Positions 26,505 to 36,985 are shown, counted from the first letter of the stretch. The stretch is 64,000 nt of DNA from Thermocrinis albus DSM 14484 (GCF_000025605.1 NC_013894.1:729529-793528), one strand, 5' to 3'. Notes: generated by a model from the sequence alone, not told the origin. Program-made: numbers and translations.

Positions 26505-26984
26505 TTACGAGAGACAGTTCCTCTGACGCAGATAACGATTAACGTCCGTCTTTCTATACTCACCTTCCTTAATGTACTCCACTACGCATGCAAGAGTCTT
26601 GGGTGGTACATACCCAGGCAGCTGAAGAAGAATATCCCCCTCTCTGTTATAGAAGACTATGTAAGGGAAAGCTCTCACTCCCAACGCCCTTACCAGATCC
26701 TCCTCCGTAGTTTTACCCTCCTTACCGCTCAGCTTGTAAACAACAGGAGCGTTACTCTCCGCAGTTACCTTGAACACATCTATGCCTTGTAAGGATTTGG
26801 TGAGGAGGGGATCCGTTTTTAAATCCTTATCTAACTGCTTGCAGTATATACAGCTTTCGCTCTCCACTATAAGCATCGCGTAAGAAGAAGATGGAACCAG
26901 GTTCTTCTCCTGATAGCTTACAGTTTCTCTCTTGGAACAAGCAGTAAGCACTAGCAGCATGAGGGTCAGTATCCATTTTCTCAT
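26505..26984 (-). CDS. Thioredoxin-fold lipoprotein
   Basis: A 159-residue protein with a lipoprotein signal (lipobox LVLTAC, Cys16) and a thioredoxin-like domain with CIYC (near 45-48) and the cis-Pro region GVRAFPYIVFY. It would be anchored facing the periplasm and act in disulfide reduction or exchange, for example for cytochrome or Sox-type enzymes; the partner is not evident. It lies 1 bp after the RND pump gene on the same strand. Confidence 0.75.
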   Translation of the reverse strand: MRKWILTLMLLVLTACSKRETVSYQEKNLVPSSSYAMLIVESESCIYCKQLDKDLKTDPLLTKSLQGIDVFKVTAESNAPVVYKLSGKEGKTTEEDLVRALGVRAFPYIVFYNREGDILLQLPGYVPPKTLACVVEYIKEGEYRKTDVNRYLRQRNCLS

Positions 26985-26985
26985 G

Positions 26986-29900
26986 TTACTTAAGTATATC
27001 CCTCTGCACCTCTTCGGGGGAGGGCAAAACAGTGAGCTTTTTCACCTTAGAGGCATAGTAGAGAACGGGGATAAGTACCAGAGTTAGAGTGGTGGAGCCT
27101 ATGGTACCGAATATGAGGGATATGGCAAGACCGTTGAAGATGGGGTCAAAGAGGATCACAAAGGCTCCCACAACAACCGCTATGGCGGTGAGGAGTATGG
27201 GTCTTGTCCTTATCACACCAGCTTCCACCACTGCCAGGTGAGGAGGTACACCGTCCTTTATCCTCTCCTCTGCAAAGTCCACCAATAGGATAGAGTTACG
27301 CACTATTATTCCCGCGAGGGCGATAAAACCTATCATGGATGTAGCCGTGAAGAAGGAGTTCAGTATTAGGTGTCCCGGTATTATACCTACTAAGGTGAGG
27401 GGTATGGGTGCCATTATGATACCTGGTATACGAAAATCTTTGAACCAGCCTAATATGAGTACATACATTACAAAGAGGGCAACGGCAAAGGCTATACCCA
27501 GATCCCTGAACACTTCCAGGGTTATGTGCATTTCTCCATCCCACTTTACGTAAACTCTGTCTTCCAGAAGGGGCAGGGACATCCAAAGTTCTCCTATCTT
27601 TCCGTAAGGATTGGGGATACTGAGAACCTTGTCCCTTACGTCCAGTATGCCGTAGAAGGGTGCCTCCTCCCTTCCTGCTACATCACCTATCACGTAGATC
27701 ACCCTTCTGAGGTTCTTGTGGTATATGGTGGTAGGTGCCGGAGTTTCTTGGATATCCACCAGCTCCGACAGAGGCACCAACCTTCCATCCTTTGTAGGTA
27801 TCTTAAGGGTTTTGAGAATATCAGGATTTCTATACTTTTCATCCAACCTGATCACTATGGGGACGTGCTCCGTATCTGTGTTTTGGATTATACCTGCTTG
27901 GTAACCCCCTATCAAGGCTCTCATGGTAAGTACCAGCTCTTCCTTAGATATACCTGCTTGTTTCAGCTTGTCTTCCTTGGCTACAAGAGTTATCATGGGG
28001 TGTGGATCTTCCAGATATATACCTTCGTCGGTTATGGAGGGTGAGTCTTTGAAGATCTTTAGGATCTGGCGAGCTACCTGTTCTTGCACTTTCAAATCTG
28101 GGCCGTAGACTTCGGCCACTATAGGAGACAGTACGGGAGGGCCGGGTGGCACTTCCACCACCGCAACGTACTTGACACCGTATTTCTGAGCTATCTGGTG
28201 TACCACAGGCCTTATTCTTTTAGCAAAGTCGTGGGACTGTTCTTTCCTATGATGTTTGTCCACAAGATTTACCTGTATGTCGGCCATGTGGGGAGCTTGT
28301 CGGAGGTAGTAATGTCTCACCAGTCCGTTGAAGTTGAAGGGTGATGAAGTCCCTACGTATATCTCATAGTCGGTAACTATGTTCTGACGTGCTATGTAGT
28401 CGGCTATAGCTTTAGCCACTTCCAATGTTTTTTCTTTGGGTGTGCCTTCAGGCATATCCATCACTATCTGTAACTCACTCTTGTTGTCGTAAGGGAGCAT
28501 CTTCACTACCACCACTTTTGTGACAAGGAGCATTACAGAGAGCCCCATAAGGCCCAAGGTGAAGGCATAAAAGGCGTAGCGTTTTTTCTTACTGGTAAGA
28601 AGAGGTACCATCAGACGGGCGTAAAGCTTCCAAAAAAGGGTTTCCTTTATGTTAATTTCTTGGTGGTGTTTTTTATCAAACTCTTTGGAAAGTAACATGT
28701 AAGAAGCCCAAGGTGTTATTATGAAGGCCACCAGCAAGGAGAAGAACATGGCCACTGAAGCGTTGATGGGTATAGGCCTCATGTAAGGACCCATGAGACC
28801 AGATACGAAAGCCATAGGCATCAGAGCTGCGATCACGGTAAATGTGGCCAGTATGGTAGGGTTACCTACCTCATCTGTAGCTCTCACTATGGCCTCTCTG
28901 GGTGTTTTTGCCAGTTTCAACTCAAACCAACGGTGAATGTTCTCCACCACTACTATAGCGTCATCCACCAGTATACCTATGGCGAATATGAGGGCAAAGA
29001 GGGTAACCCTGTTGAGGGTAAAACCATACATCTCGCTTAGGAAGAGTGCGATGGCCAGTGTAACGGGTACCGCTATTCCCACCACGACCGCCTCTCTAAC
29101 ACCGAGGGCCACAGCTATGAGAAGTATGACGGAGAAGGTGGCTATAAAGAGGTGTTCCAACAGCTCGTCTGCTTTCTCTTTGGCGGTCTCACCGTAGTTA
29201 CGGGTAACCGTCACGTTAAGATCAGAGGGTATAACCTTTCCCTTAAGGTGATCTACCAGCTTAAGGACCTCGTTGGCAACATCTACAGCGTTGGTACCTT
29301 TCCGCTTGGAGATGGCTAAGGTGACAGCAGGATAAAGCTCACCGGGTTTTACATCCTTTATACCTTTTTCCTCCGCTGAAGGACCAAAACCTATCAGTAC
29401 GTAATCTTTTATTTCGGAAGGACCATACTCTACGGTGGCTACATCCTTCAGATACAGAGGCCTCCCGTTAAAGATACCTAGGATGATGTTTTCTACATCC
29501 TCTTTGGACTGAAGAAAGTTGCCTGTCCTCAGTAAAAACACCTTATCGGCACGCAGGAGATCTCCGCTCAACATCTGAGCATTGGCACTTTTGAGCACCT
29601 GTGCTACGTAAAGGGGGGATATACGGTAGGCTTCAAGACGTTGTGGATCTAAGATAACACGCATCTCCCGTGGCCTTCCACCTACTATGAACACGTCGGC
29701 CACGTTGCTAACCTTTTTAATCTCGTTCTCTAGGGTAGCAGCCACTCTCCTGAGACTGTACCAGTCGTAGTTTTTGCCCCATAGGGTAAGGGTGAGGATG
29801 GGAACGTCGTCTATAGACTTAGGCTTGACGAGGGGAGGTAGTATCACACCAGGTGGAGCAAGGTCCAAGGCAGACATCATTTTGGTGTTGAGATCCACCA

Positions 29901-30225
29901 GCGCTTTTACAGGATCCGTGCCTACATAGAAGCGAGCCGTTACTATGGCCTGCCCTTCCATGGAGGCGGAGTATATGTACTCTATGTCCTTAAGTTCCCA
30001 AAGTTTTTTCTCCAGCGGGAAGACTACCCTCTTTTCTATCTCCTCAGGGGTGGCACCGGGATAGGATATCATTATGTCTATCATAGGTACTACTATCTGA
30101 GGTTCTTCTTCCTTAGGTGTGGTAACTATGGCAAACAGTCCGAGAGCAAGAGAAACGATTACCAGTATGGGGGTCAACTTGGAGTCTATAAAGTAGTTGG
30201 CCAGCCTTCCCGCAATACCGTACAT
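26986..30225 (-). CDS. RND efflux pump, AcrB/MexB-like (HAE-type)
   Basis: A 1079-residue inner-membrane pump with standard RND topology. TM4 carries the adjacent acidic pair in AIGILVDDAIVVVENIHR, the hallmark of hydrophobe/amphiphile exporters and unlike the single Asp of the CusA-type pump at 1182. Two ATGs are available. An AGGAGG abuts the first (30231) directly but stands 6 nt before the second, so 30225 is chosen. Upstream are its HlyD and TolC partners, with a 4-bp overlap at the longer start. Confidence 0.9.
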   Translation of the reverse strand: MYGIAGRLANYFIDSKLTPILVIVSLALGLFAIVTTPKEEEPQIVVPMIDIMISYPGATPEEIEKRVVFPLEKKLWELKDIEYIYSASMEGQAIVTARFYVGTDPVKALVDLNTKMMSALDLAPPGVILPPLVKPKSIDDVPILTLTLWGKNYDWYSLRRVAATLENEIKKVSNVADVFIVGGRPREMRVILDPQRLEAYRISPLYVAQVLKSANAQMLSGDLLRADKVFLLRTGNFLQSKEDVENIILGIFNGRPLYLKDVATVEYGPSEIKDYVLIGFGPSAEEKGIKDVKPGELYPAVTLAISKRKGTNAVDVANEVLKLVDHLKGKVIPSDLNVTVTRNYGETAKEKADELLEHLFIATFSVILLIAVALGVREAVVVGIAVPVTLAIALFLSEMYGFTLNRVTLFALIFAIGILVDDAIVVVENIHRWFELKLAKTPREAIVRATDEVGNPTILATFTVIAALMPMAFVSGLMGPYMRPIPINASVAMFFSLLVAFIITPWASYMLLSKEFDKKHHQEINIKETLFWKLYARLMVPLLTSKKKRYAFYAFTLGLMGLSVMLLVTKVVVVKMLPYDNKSELQIVMDMPEGTPKEKTLEVAKAIADYIARQNIVTDYEIYVGTSSPFNFNGLVRHYYLRQAPHMADIQVNLVDKHHRKEQSHDFAKRIRPVVHQIAQKYGVKYVAVVEVPPGPPVLSPIVAEVYGPDLKVQEQVARQILKIFKDSPSITDEGIYLEDPHPMITLVAKEDKLKQAGISKEELVLTMRALIGGYQAGIIQNTDTEHVPIVIRLDEKYRNPDILKTLKIPTKDGRLVPLSELVDIQETPAPTTIYHKNLRRVIYVIGDVAGREEAPFYGILDVRDKVLSIPNPYGKIGELWMSLPLLEDRVYVKWDGEMHITLEVFRDLGIAFAVALFVMYVLILGWFKDFRIPGIIMAPIPLTLVGIIPGHLILNSFFTATSMIGFIALAGIIVRNSILLVDFAEERIKDGVPPHLAVVEAGVIRTRPILLTAIAVVVGAFVILFDPIFNGLAISLIFGTIGSTTLTLVLIPVLYYASKVKKLTVLPSPEEVQRDILK

Positions 30226-30227
30226 GT

Positions 30228-31343
30228 TCATCCTCCTAGCTTGCAGCCTTCACAAGCTTTCTCTATGCCTTCTACCACCACTCTTTCACCCTGTTGGAGA
30301 CCCGATAGTACCTCCACTTTGTCTCCTCTCCTCTCACCTAATCTCACAAACCTAAGCTGTAGAGTTCCGTCAGGTTTTACAACCCATACACCTGTAAAGT
30401 CACCCTTCGTGTATATGGCCTTCTGAGGCACTAAGATGACGTTGGCCTTTTCAGGAATGAGTACCTTGGCATACATGCCACTCCTGAGACCTTCTTGGTA
30501 GGGTATGTCTAGCTTTACCTTAAAACTTCTCGTGATGGGATCCAGGGCTGACGAAAGCTCCACCACCTTACCCTCCAGCTCCTTACCTAGTGCTTCCACA
30601 TAAACCTTCAGGGTCTGTCCCACCTTAATATTACCCACGTACTTCTCAGGAAGGAATACCTCCACCTGATAGGGGGCCTTTTCCAAAGTCAAGAGGGGTT
30701 GTCCCGGAGCAGCAATATCTCCCACATCTACCCTCTTGTTGCTGACACATCCCGAAAAGGGAGCACGGAGATCTGTATAACTGAAGTTGGAAGCTACACT
30801 TTGCTTTTGGAAGCGTAGAGCTTCTATACCGGCCAGAGCTTGCTGTACCTGTGCTTTGGCAGAATCGTACTGCGCCTTTACTTGGTCAAACTCCTGCTGA
30901 GTTACAGCCCCTTCCTGTAGGAGCTTTTGATAGCGTTCGTAGGTCCTTTGGGCAAGATCTAACTGAGCCTGTGCTGCTTTGTAAGCCTGTTTTGCCTGTT
31001 CTATCTGCCTATCTAATGCCTGTACTTGAGAAGCAACATCGGAGGCATCTATCTTTACCAGCAGTGTACCTGCCTTCACACAGTCCCCTTCCTTCACGTT
31101 GACAGCCAGTACCCTACCCATAACACGGCTGGATATTTCCGCGGTGGTACTGGCCACTACGTTACCTGTGTAAGAGGCATAGCTAATGTCAGAGATCTGA
31201 ACTGTTTCTGTCTTCAGTCCCGTTACCACCTTCTGCTCTTTTTTGACCTCTTGGGAAGACAGTCGGTGTGAGAACACACCGGCAAGCCACAGAATGGTGA
31301 GAAGCATAACCAGTGCAAAACCGAGCCATTTCCACATCTTCAT
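30228..31343 (-). CDS. RND periplasmic adaptor (HlyD/AcrA family)
   Basis: A 371-residue protein with an N-terminal membrane anchor or signal (about 5-25), a lipoyl half-motif (RVMGRVLAVNVKEGDCVKAGTLLVKID), a long Ala/Gln-rich coiled-coil hairpin (about 105-170), the second half (DLRAPFSGCVSNKRVDVGD) and a beta-barrel. It ends in CEGC, which is unusual and could bind metal or form a disulfide. AGGAGG-type site before the start; overlaps TolC by 4 bp. Confidence 0.88.
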   Translation of the reverse strand: MKMWKWLGFALVMLLTILWLAGVFSHRLSSQEVKKEQKVVTGLKTETVQISDISYASYTGNVVASTTAEISSRVMGRVLAVNVKEGDCVKAGTLLVKIDASDVASQVQALDRQIEQAKQAYKAAQAQLDLAQRTYERYQKLLQEGAVTQQEFDQVKAQYDSAKAQVQQALAGIEALRFQKQSVASNFSYTDLRAPFSGCVSNKRVDVGDIAAPGQPLLTLEKAPYQVEVFLPEKYVGNIKVGQTLKVYVEALGKELEGKVVELSSALDPITRSFKVKLDIPYQEGLRSGMYAKVLIPEKANVILVPQKAIYTKGDFTGVWVVKPDGTLQLRFVRLGERRGDKVEVLSGLQQGERVVVEGIEKACEGCKLGG

Positions 31344-32647
31344 GGTAAAACCTCCCCTAAAACACCTGCGGTGTGAAGTAGTCTAACGTAAGCTTTGTTA
31401 CACTCACCGGTAGCTTTCACCAGATCAAAGCGAGCCTTGTCCAGCTCTGTCTGGGCATCCAGAAGATCCACCATACGGGCAAGACCATTTCTGTAGCGTG
31501 TTTCCATCACCCTAACTACCTCCTCACTGGCTTTAACCCTGTCCTGAGCGGACGTGTAAGCGTTAAGGGCGTTTACGTAGTCTGCATAGTTTTTATCCAG
31601 ATCAAACAGCACCTTCTCCTGCATCAGCTTGAGTTTTTCCCTTAAGGATCTCTCTCTCTCTAACTGAGATTGAGCCTTGTGAAAGGTAGTCAGGCCTGTA
31701 TCAAAGGTCCAGCTTAGTCCCACACCTATCAGGTATCCAGATCCACCGCTACCAAAAGGTCTGTCCTTAGAGCTGAGGATATAGCTGCCAAAGGCATAAA
31801 TCTGCGGAAGGTTGTCGGAAAGAACATAGTAATACATGGATCTCATCATGTTTATCCTCTCTTCCAAAGCTTTTAAATCCTTCCTGCGTACAAGGGCCTC
31901 CTTTTTGAGATCCTCTATCTGTACTGTAGGACATCCTTCTACACCCTTGACATCAAACTCACCTAAGGGCTTACCTACCACCAGCTCTATACCCTTTTTA
32001 GCCACCTTGTAGGCATTTTTCGCTTCCTCCTCCTTTTGAAGGGCGGAGGAAAGGTACACCTGTGCCCTCAGCACATCGGAGAAGAGTGCAACACCAACCT
32101 GGTTCATCTGTTTGGCCAATCTCACATGTTCTTTCGCGTCCTTCACCGCTTGCTGAGCCACCTTTATGGACTCCTTAGCAACAGAGGCATCTATGTAAGC
32201 TTCGTAGGTTTTTAGAACTACGTCCTGACGCAGGCGTTCGCTTTCCAACAGACTGGCCTTATAGTTTTTCTCTGCCAGGCTTACACCTGCTTGCACCTTA
32301 CCCCCCAACCATATAGGTATTTCCAAGGTGAACTTGGTTTCAAAGTTACTGGTGGTGGGTGGGTTGTTGATGTTAGCCAGATCCTGAGGACCTAAGCGCT
32401 CCTGCTGTAATCTCATCATGAAGGCGTATACAGGAAGATCGGTGCGCGTGTAGGTTTCCTCCAGTTTCAGGCGTGGAAAATAAGCTCCTCTGGCTGCCCG
32501 TAGCTCCAGTCGCGAAGCTTCCACTTCCCTCTGAGAAGCCCGTATTTCTCTGTTGTTTTGTAGAGCCATCTCTACCAGGTCCTTTGCCGTATACTCTGTA
32601 GCCCACGTACTGCTCACCACCAGCAAAAGAGACAGAACTCTCTTCAT
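31340..32647 (-). CDS. Outer-membrane efflux channel, TolC family
   Basis: A 435-residue protein with a signal peptide (MKRVLSLLLVVSSTWA) and two OEP repeats of long helices (about 20-215 and 240-430). It is the first gene of the second RND trio. GAGGGG stands before the start and TATAAT lies about 20 nt upstream. It is divergent from queC across 73 bp. Confidence 0.88.
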   Translation of the reverse strand: MKRVLSLLLVVSSTWATEYTAKDLVEMALQNNREIRASQREVEASRLELRAARGAYFPRLKLEETYTRTDLPVYAFMMRLQQERLGPQDLANINNPPTTSNFETKFTLEIPIWLGGKVQAGVSLAEKNYKASLLESERLRQDVVLKTYEAYIDASVAKESIKVAQQAVKDAKEHVRLAKQMNQVGVALFSDVLRAQVYLSSALQKEEEAKNAYKVAKKGIELVVGKPLGEFDVKGVEGCPTVQIEDLKKEALVRRKDLKALEERINMMRSMYYYVLSDNLPQIYAFGSYILSSKDRPFGSGGSGYLIGVGLSWTFDTGLTTFHKAQSQLERERSLREKLKLMQEKVLFDLDKNYADYVNALNAYTSAQDRVKASEEVVRVMETRYRNGLARMVDLLDAQTELDKARFDLVKATGECNKAYVRLLHTAGVLGEVLP

Positions 32648-32720
32648 GGCACCCCTCTATAAGAATATTATTATATCCTTAATCCACATCTCCCGCTTCA
32701 TCAGTATAAACTTAAATACT

Positions 32721-33365
32721 ATGCGACGTATATTGGTTCTTCTCTCGGGAGGAATGGACAGCGCGGTGCTACTATGGTTGGCCAAAAGGGAGTTTGAAGA
32801 GGTGTATGCCATATCTTTTGACTACGGCCAAAGGCACAGTGTGGAGCTTAAGTATGCCAAAATACTTGCCCAGTTGGCGGGTGTAAAAGAGCATATACTG
32901 GTGGAGGTACCTTCCTATCGTTACATAAAAGGTTCAGCTCTTATTGATACAAGGGTGGAAGTGCCTACCGGAGAGTATCCTACCCATGCACCACCTATTA
33001 CCACAGTACCTATGAGGAACTTGGTCTTCTTGGCTATAGCCTCCTCCTTTGCGGACGCTCTTGAGATAGATCACGTAGGTATAGGTGTTCACGCCTTAGA
33101 CACACCTTATCCTGACTGTAGACCTGAGTTCATAACGGCGGCAGAAGCTGCCATCAACGCAGCTTCTGTTCAAACGGCCACCAAAAAGACGAGGGTTCAC
33201 GTGTTTGCCCCCTTCTTAGGTATGACCAAAAGACAGATAGCCCTTCTAGGTAAAGAGTTGGGTGTCCCCTTTGAGAAAACCTACTCCTGTTACAGAGGAA
33301 CCGAACCTCCCTGTGGTGAGTGCCCCACCTGTATACAGAGGGAGGAAGCTCTGAGAGACCTATGA
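32721..33365 (+). CDS. queC: 7-cyano-7-deazaguanine synthase
   Basis: A 214-residue PP-loop enzyme that makes preQ0 from CDG with ATP and ammonia, in queuosine biosynthesis. It has the N-terminal VLLSGGMDSA pyrophosphatase loop and a C-terminal zinc site CYRGTEPPCGECPTC. No Shine-Dalgarno is present and TATAAA (32705-32710) lies 10 nt upstream of the ATG, so the mRNA may be leaderless. It overlaps mutS2 by 4 bp (ATGA). Confidence 0.94.
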   Translation: MRRILVLLSGGMDSAVLLWLAKREFEEVYAISFDYGQRHSVELKYAKILAQLAGVKEHILVEVPSYRYIKGSALIDTRVEVPTGEYPTHAPPITTVPMRNLVFLAIASSFADALEIDHVGIGVHALDTPYPDCRPEFITAAEAAINAASVQTATKKTRVHVFAPFLGMTKRQIALLGKELGVPFEKTYSCYRGTEPPCGECPTCIQREEALRDL

Positions 33366-35617
33366 GGGAGATAGATCTCAAACACTTAGAGTGGGATAAA
33401 CTTCTCGGTATTCTGAAAGAGTATCTGACATCCAAAGTATCGGAGAAGTATCTCAGTAACGTAGAACCTATCAGGGACGAAGTTAAGCTCAGGGAGGAGA
33501 TAGCTCTTGTAGAGGAGTTTATGCAGATAGCGGACAAGGTACCTCTCTACCCTTTCGAAGATGTAGAAGAGAGTATCAAGAAGGCTAGCATCAAGGACGC
33601 TGTGCTAAGCTTAGAGGAGATTCTGGCTATCCTTAAGGTGATAAAGTTGGTAAAAGAGGTAAGACGCCATATAGGCACTCATCTTCAGCAGTTTAAACAT
33701 CTTCAGAATCTCCTTAAGGGCCTTCACACTTTCTCTCAACTGGAGAGTGTGATAGATTCCAACATAGATCAGAGAGGTTTTGTAAAAGACTCTGCCAGCC
33801 ACGAACTGGCCACCGTTCGCCAGAAGATAAGAGCTGTGGAGAAGGAGATTATGAACCGCCTTGAGAATCTTCTTGCCAGACAAGATGCTTCTAAAATTTT
33901 TACCGATAAGATAATAACCATAAGGAACGGCAGATATGTCCTTCCCGTAAGAACCACAGAACTTAAGAAGATAATGGGTATAGTACACGGAAGTTCCGCC
34001 TCAGGTTATACCACTTACGTGGAGCCTTACAGCATTGTGGATCTTAACAACCAGCTGGTAGTTTTAAAGGACGAAGAACAGGAGGAGGTAAAAAGGGTCC
34101 TGAGAAGGATAACTTCCTATATAGGAGAGCAGGCCCACAGGCTGTTAGAAGCCTTCTGGACTCTCATGAAGGTAGACTATCTGAAGGCTGTGTATTTATT
34201 TTCCACCAAAGTGGGGGCTAAGTTTCCCAGACTGGGAAGCAAGGTAAGACTGGTGGGCGCAAGACACCCTATCTTAGCCTTCATTAAGGAGAAGGTATTT
34301 CCGGTAGATATAGTGTTGGAAGAAAGGAGAGGTCTTCTGCTGACAGGCCCCAACACAGGTGGAAAGACAGTGGCATTGAAAACGCTGGGGCTATGTGCTC
34401 TCATGTTCCAGTGTGCCTTACCAATACCCATAGAGGAGGGTGAACTTCCCATCTTTGAAAACATCTTCACCGATATAGGTGACGAACAGAGCATAGAACA
34501 GAACCTCTCCACCTTCTCAAGTCATATGGTTAACATAGCCCAGTTCTTACCGAAGGTTAACGAAAGAACCCTCGTGCTTTTGGATGAACTAGGTGCCGGT
34601 ACTGATCCTGTGGAGGGGTCCGCCATAGGTATAGGTCTTTTGGAGTACTTAAAAAGTAGGAAAGCTTATGTTTTTGCCAACACCCACCACACACCTATAA
34701 AGGTTTACGCGTTGAGTTCCGATTACTACAGACCTGCCACTGTGGCCTTTGACAAAGATAGTCTTATGCCCCTGTACAGCATCCTCTACGATGCGGTAGG
34801 TGGAAGTATGGCCATGGAGATAGCTCTAAGGTGTGGCATACCTCAGGAGGTTATAGACAGAGCCAAGCAGAACCTACCGGAAGGTTTTGAAAGCTACATG
34901 CAAGCTAGGGAAAATTTGGAAGAGTATGTAAGGGAGTACGAAAAACGCCTCAAAGAACTTGAGGATACCAAGATGGAACTGGAGCGTCTTAGAGCTCAAC
35001 AGGAGGTTCTTCTGAGTCAGTTGGAAAGAGAGAAGGAAGAGATACAGAGAAAGGCCATGCAGGAAGCTATGGAGTACCTCAAAAAGCTGGAGGCAGAGTA
35101 TCGGGAACTGATAAAGACTGCAAAGGAAAGACAGCGGGTGAGGGAGTTTCTGAAGGAGAAATCGGAAGAACTCCGACAGAAGGTAAAGGAGGATAGCTTT
35201 AAGGTAGGTGACTGGGTGGAGTTCATGGGATCCGTGGGTAGAGTTATAGAGGTGAAGGGAGATCGCCTACAGGTGGTCATCAACGGGATAAAGGCGTGGG
35301 TGAGAGCATCTGATGTGAGGAGAGGTGAACCACCACCTCCCTCTCAAGAGTCGGTGATCTTTCACGTAAAGAGGGATCTAGGAGAGATAAATCTCACTGG
35401 CCTCACTGTGGAGGAAGCCTTATACCGATTGGAGATGTTTCTTCAAGAGGCAAAAAGGTCCGGTGTAAAGGTGGTGAAGGTTATCCACGGTACGGGTCAG
35501 CTCAAGAAAACGGTACAGGAACTTTTAGCTTCATCTTCTTTGGTGGTTTTTCATAGAGAAGGATACCCCCGCGAGGGGGGTGGAGGAGTTTCCATAGTGT
35601 ATTTGGAGAAGGGTTAG
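33362..35617 (+). CDS. mutS2: Endonuclease MutS2
   Basis: A 751-residue MutS-type ATPase without the mismatch-recognition domain. It has a helical core, Walker A GPNTGGKTVALKTLG (near 335), Walker B TLVLLDELGAGTDPVEG, a long coiled coil (about 505-610) and a C-terminal Smr nuclease domain with VIHGTGQLK. MutS2 acts on branched DNA and, in some bacteria, on collided ribosomes. Its 3' end overlaps the convergent sqr gene by 4 bp. Confidence 0.93.
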   Translation: MREIDLKHLEWDKLLGILKEYLTSKVSEKYLSNVEPIRDEVKLREEIALVEEFMQIADKVPLYPFEDVEESIKKASIKDAVLSLEEILAILKVIKLVKEVRRHIGTHLQQFKHLQNLLKGLHTFSQLESVIDSNIDQRGFVKDSASHELATVRQKIRAVEKEIMNRLENLLARQDASKIFTDKIITIRNGRYVLPVRTTELKKIMGIVHGSSASGYTTYVEPYSIVDLNNQLVVLKDEEQEEVKRVLRRITSYIGEQAHRLLEAFWTLMKVDYLKAVYLFSTKVGAKFPRLGSKVRLVGARHPILAFIKEKVFPVDIVLEERRGLLLTGPNTGGKTVALKTLGLCALMFQCALPIPIEEGELPIFENIFTDIGDEQSIEQNLSTFSSHMVNIAQFLPKVNERTLVLLDELGAGTDPVEGSAIGIGLLEYLKSRKAYVFANTHHTPIKVYALSSDYYRPATVAFDKDSLMPLYSILYDAVGGSMAMEIALRCGIPQEVIDRAKQNLPEGFESYMQARENLEEYVREYEKRLKELEDTKMELERLRAQQEVLLSQLEREKEEIQRKAMQEAMEYLKKLEAEYRELIKTAKERQRVREFLKEKSEELRQKVKEDSFKVGDWVEFMGSVGRVIEVKGDRLQVVINGIKAWVRASDVRRGEPPPPSQESVIFHVKRDLGEINLTGLTVEEALYRLEMFLQEAKRSGVKVVKVIHGTGQLKKTVQELLASSSLVVFHREGYPREGGGGVSIVYLEKG

Positions 35618-36903
35618 CAGGTTCCAGGAGAACCAGAGCAGTCCTTGCAGAGTCTTACACCGTGCACACCCAGTAATAGCTCCAGTGCCTTCTCCTCAAA
35701 GAAGGGAGAGATGTTACCGCTTTTGACCTTCCACAGGAAGTACTTCTCAAAGGCGGACTTGAACCAGTGCATCCAAACAGCCTTTTTGTGCTTGACCGTT
35801 GCTCTGGGTGGTAAGACAGGGTGTGCGAAGAAGCCTGCTGCGTCGCCTCCCATATCTGCTATACATACGGCGGAAAGTTCGGGCGCGTATCTATCGGCGG
35901 AGTTCTTTATATCGTTCACAATGTTCTTGGCCACCGCAAGGGCCATCTGTTCTATCATCATACCTGTTTTTGGAGCTCCCGTCGGTATTGGTGTCTGTTC
36001 TACAGGAGGTATGGCGGTAACTACACCTACTCCGTATATGTTCTTGTAGGTGGGGTTCTGGAAGCATCTGTTGACAATCACCATCTTGTTGGCGGGATTC
36101 GCCACTTTATCTCCTGCAGAGGCCACCACCTCAGGTCCCATGAACCTGGGCATGAGCATAGAGAGCTTGCAGGGAACCTCATACTGTTTACCTTCCAGAT
36201 CTTCGTATATTACCTTGTCGGGCTCCACCTTGGTTATCTTTACGTTGGCTATCCAGTTTATGCTTCTCTCAGCAAAGAGATCTTCCATCAACCTACGGGA
36301 GGGCCCAACACCACCGAGACCTAAGTGTCCTACGTAAGGTTCAGAGGTTATGTAAGTTATACGTACCCTATGGCGCAGACCCCTCTTCTTCAGTTCATGA
36401 TGGAGCATGAAGGCAAACTCGTAGGCCGGGCCGAAACAGCTCACACCTGGTATAGCACCCACCACCACGGGACCAGGATCTGCGTAAAACTCCTCCAGTT
36501 TTTTCTGGAGTTCTAGGGCGTGTTCCGCAGTACATACAGAAGTGGAGTACTGCTCTTGCCCTTCTGCACCAAACACCAGCTTAGGACCAGTTGCTATAAC
36601 CAGATAATCGTACTCTATCTCCTTTCCTGACGTTGTCCTTATCTTGTTGTTATCTGGATCTATTGACTCTCCGTTCTCGGGAACATAATCTATGTTGAAC
36701 TTGGGAAGAAGGTTGGCCAGAGGTATGGTGATGTCTTCAAACTTTCTCCAACCTAAAGCCAGGTGAGGATAAGCAGGCGTAAATCCAAAGTAAGGCCTGC
36801 CTGACACTATGGTTATCTTTAAGCTGGAATCCATACGGCGGAGGTTGTAAGCGGTGGCTATCCCACCTATTCCACCACCCAGTATGACCACGTGTTTACT
36901 CAT
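35614..36903 (-). CDS. sqr: Sulfide:quinone oxidoreductase
   Basis: A 429-residue flavoprotein with an N-terminal FAD-binding motif (VVILGGGIGGIATA) and cysteines at 124, 156 and 347, the same numbering as the structurally known Aquifex aeolicus SQR, where they carry the polysulfur chain. It oxidises sulfide to polysulfide/sulfur and reduces quinone at the membrane surface. The C-terminus is amphipathic and ends in CKDCSGSPGTC. AAGGAGGT precedes the start and TATAAT lies about 45 nt upstream. Confidence 0.93.
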   Translation of the reverse strand: MSKHVVILGGGIGGIATAYNLRRMDSSLKITIVSGRPYFGFTPAYPHLALGWRKFEDITIPLANLLPKFNIDYVPENGESIDPDNNKIRTTSGKEIEYDYLVIATGPKLVFGAEGQEQYSTSVCTAEHALELQKKLEEFYADPGPVVVGAIPGVSCFGPAYEFAFMLHHELKKRGLRHRVRITYITSEPYVGHLGLGGVGPSRRLMEDLFAERSINWIANVKITKVEPDKVIYEDLEGKQYEVPCKLSMLMPRFMGPEVVASAGDKVANPANKMVIVNRCFQNPTYKNIYGVGVVTAIPPVEQTPIPTGAPKTGMMIEQMALAVAKNIVNDIKNSADRYAPELSAVCIADMGGDAAGFFAHPVLPPRATVKHKKAVWMHWFKSAFEKYFLWKVKSGNISPFFEEKALELLLGVHGVRLCKDCSGSPGTC

Positions 36904-36985
36904 AGCGCACCTCCTTGTGATATACTACAGAGTTTATAAGTTTATAAATTATACTTCAGCCTCAGAAAGATATATAATATCTCCT

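Noticed and set aside
26274-26792. A 172-codon open frame on + spanning the two tRNAs
   Set aside because: Its peptide is a translation of tRNA complements and the antisense of the lipase and thioredoxin genes.
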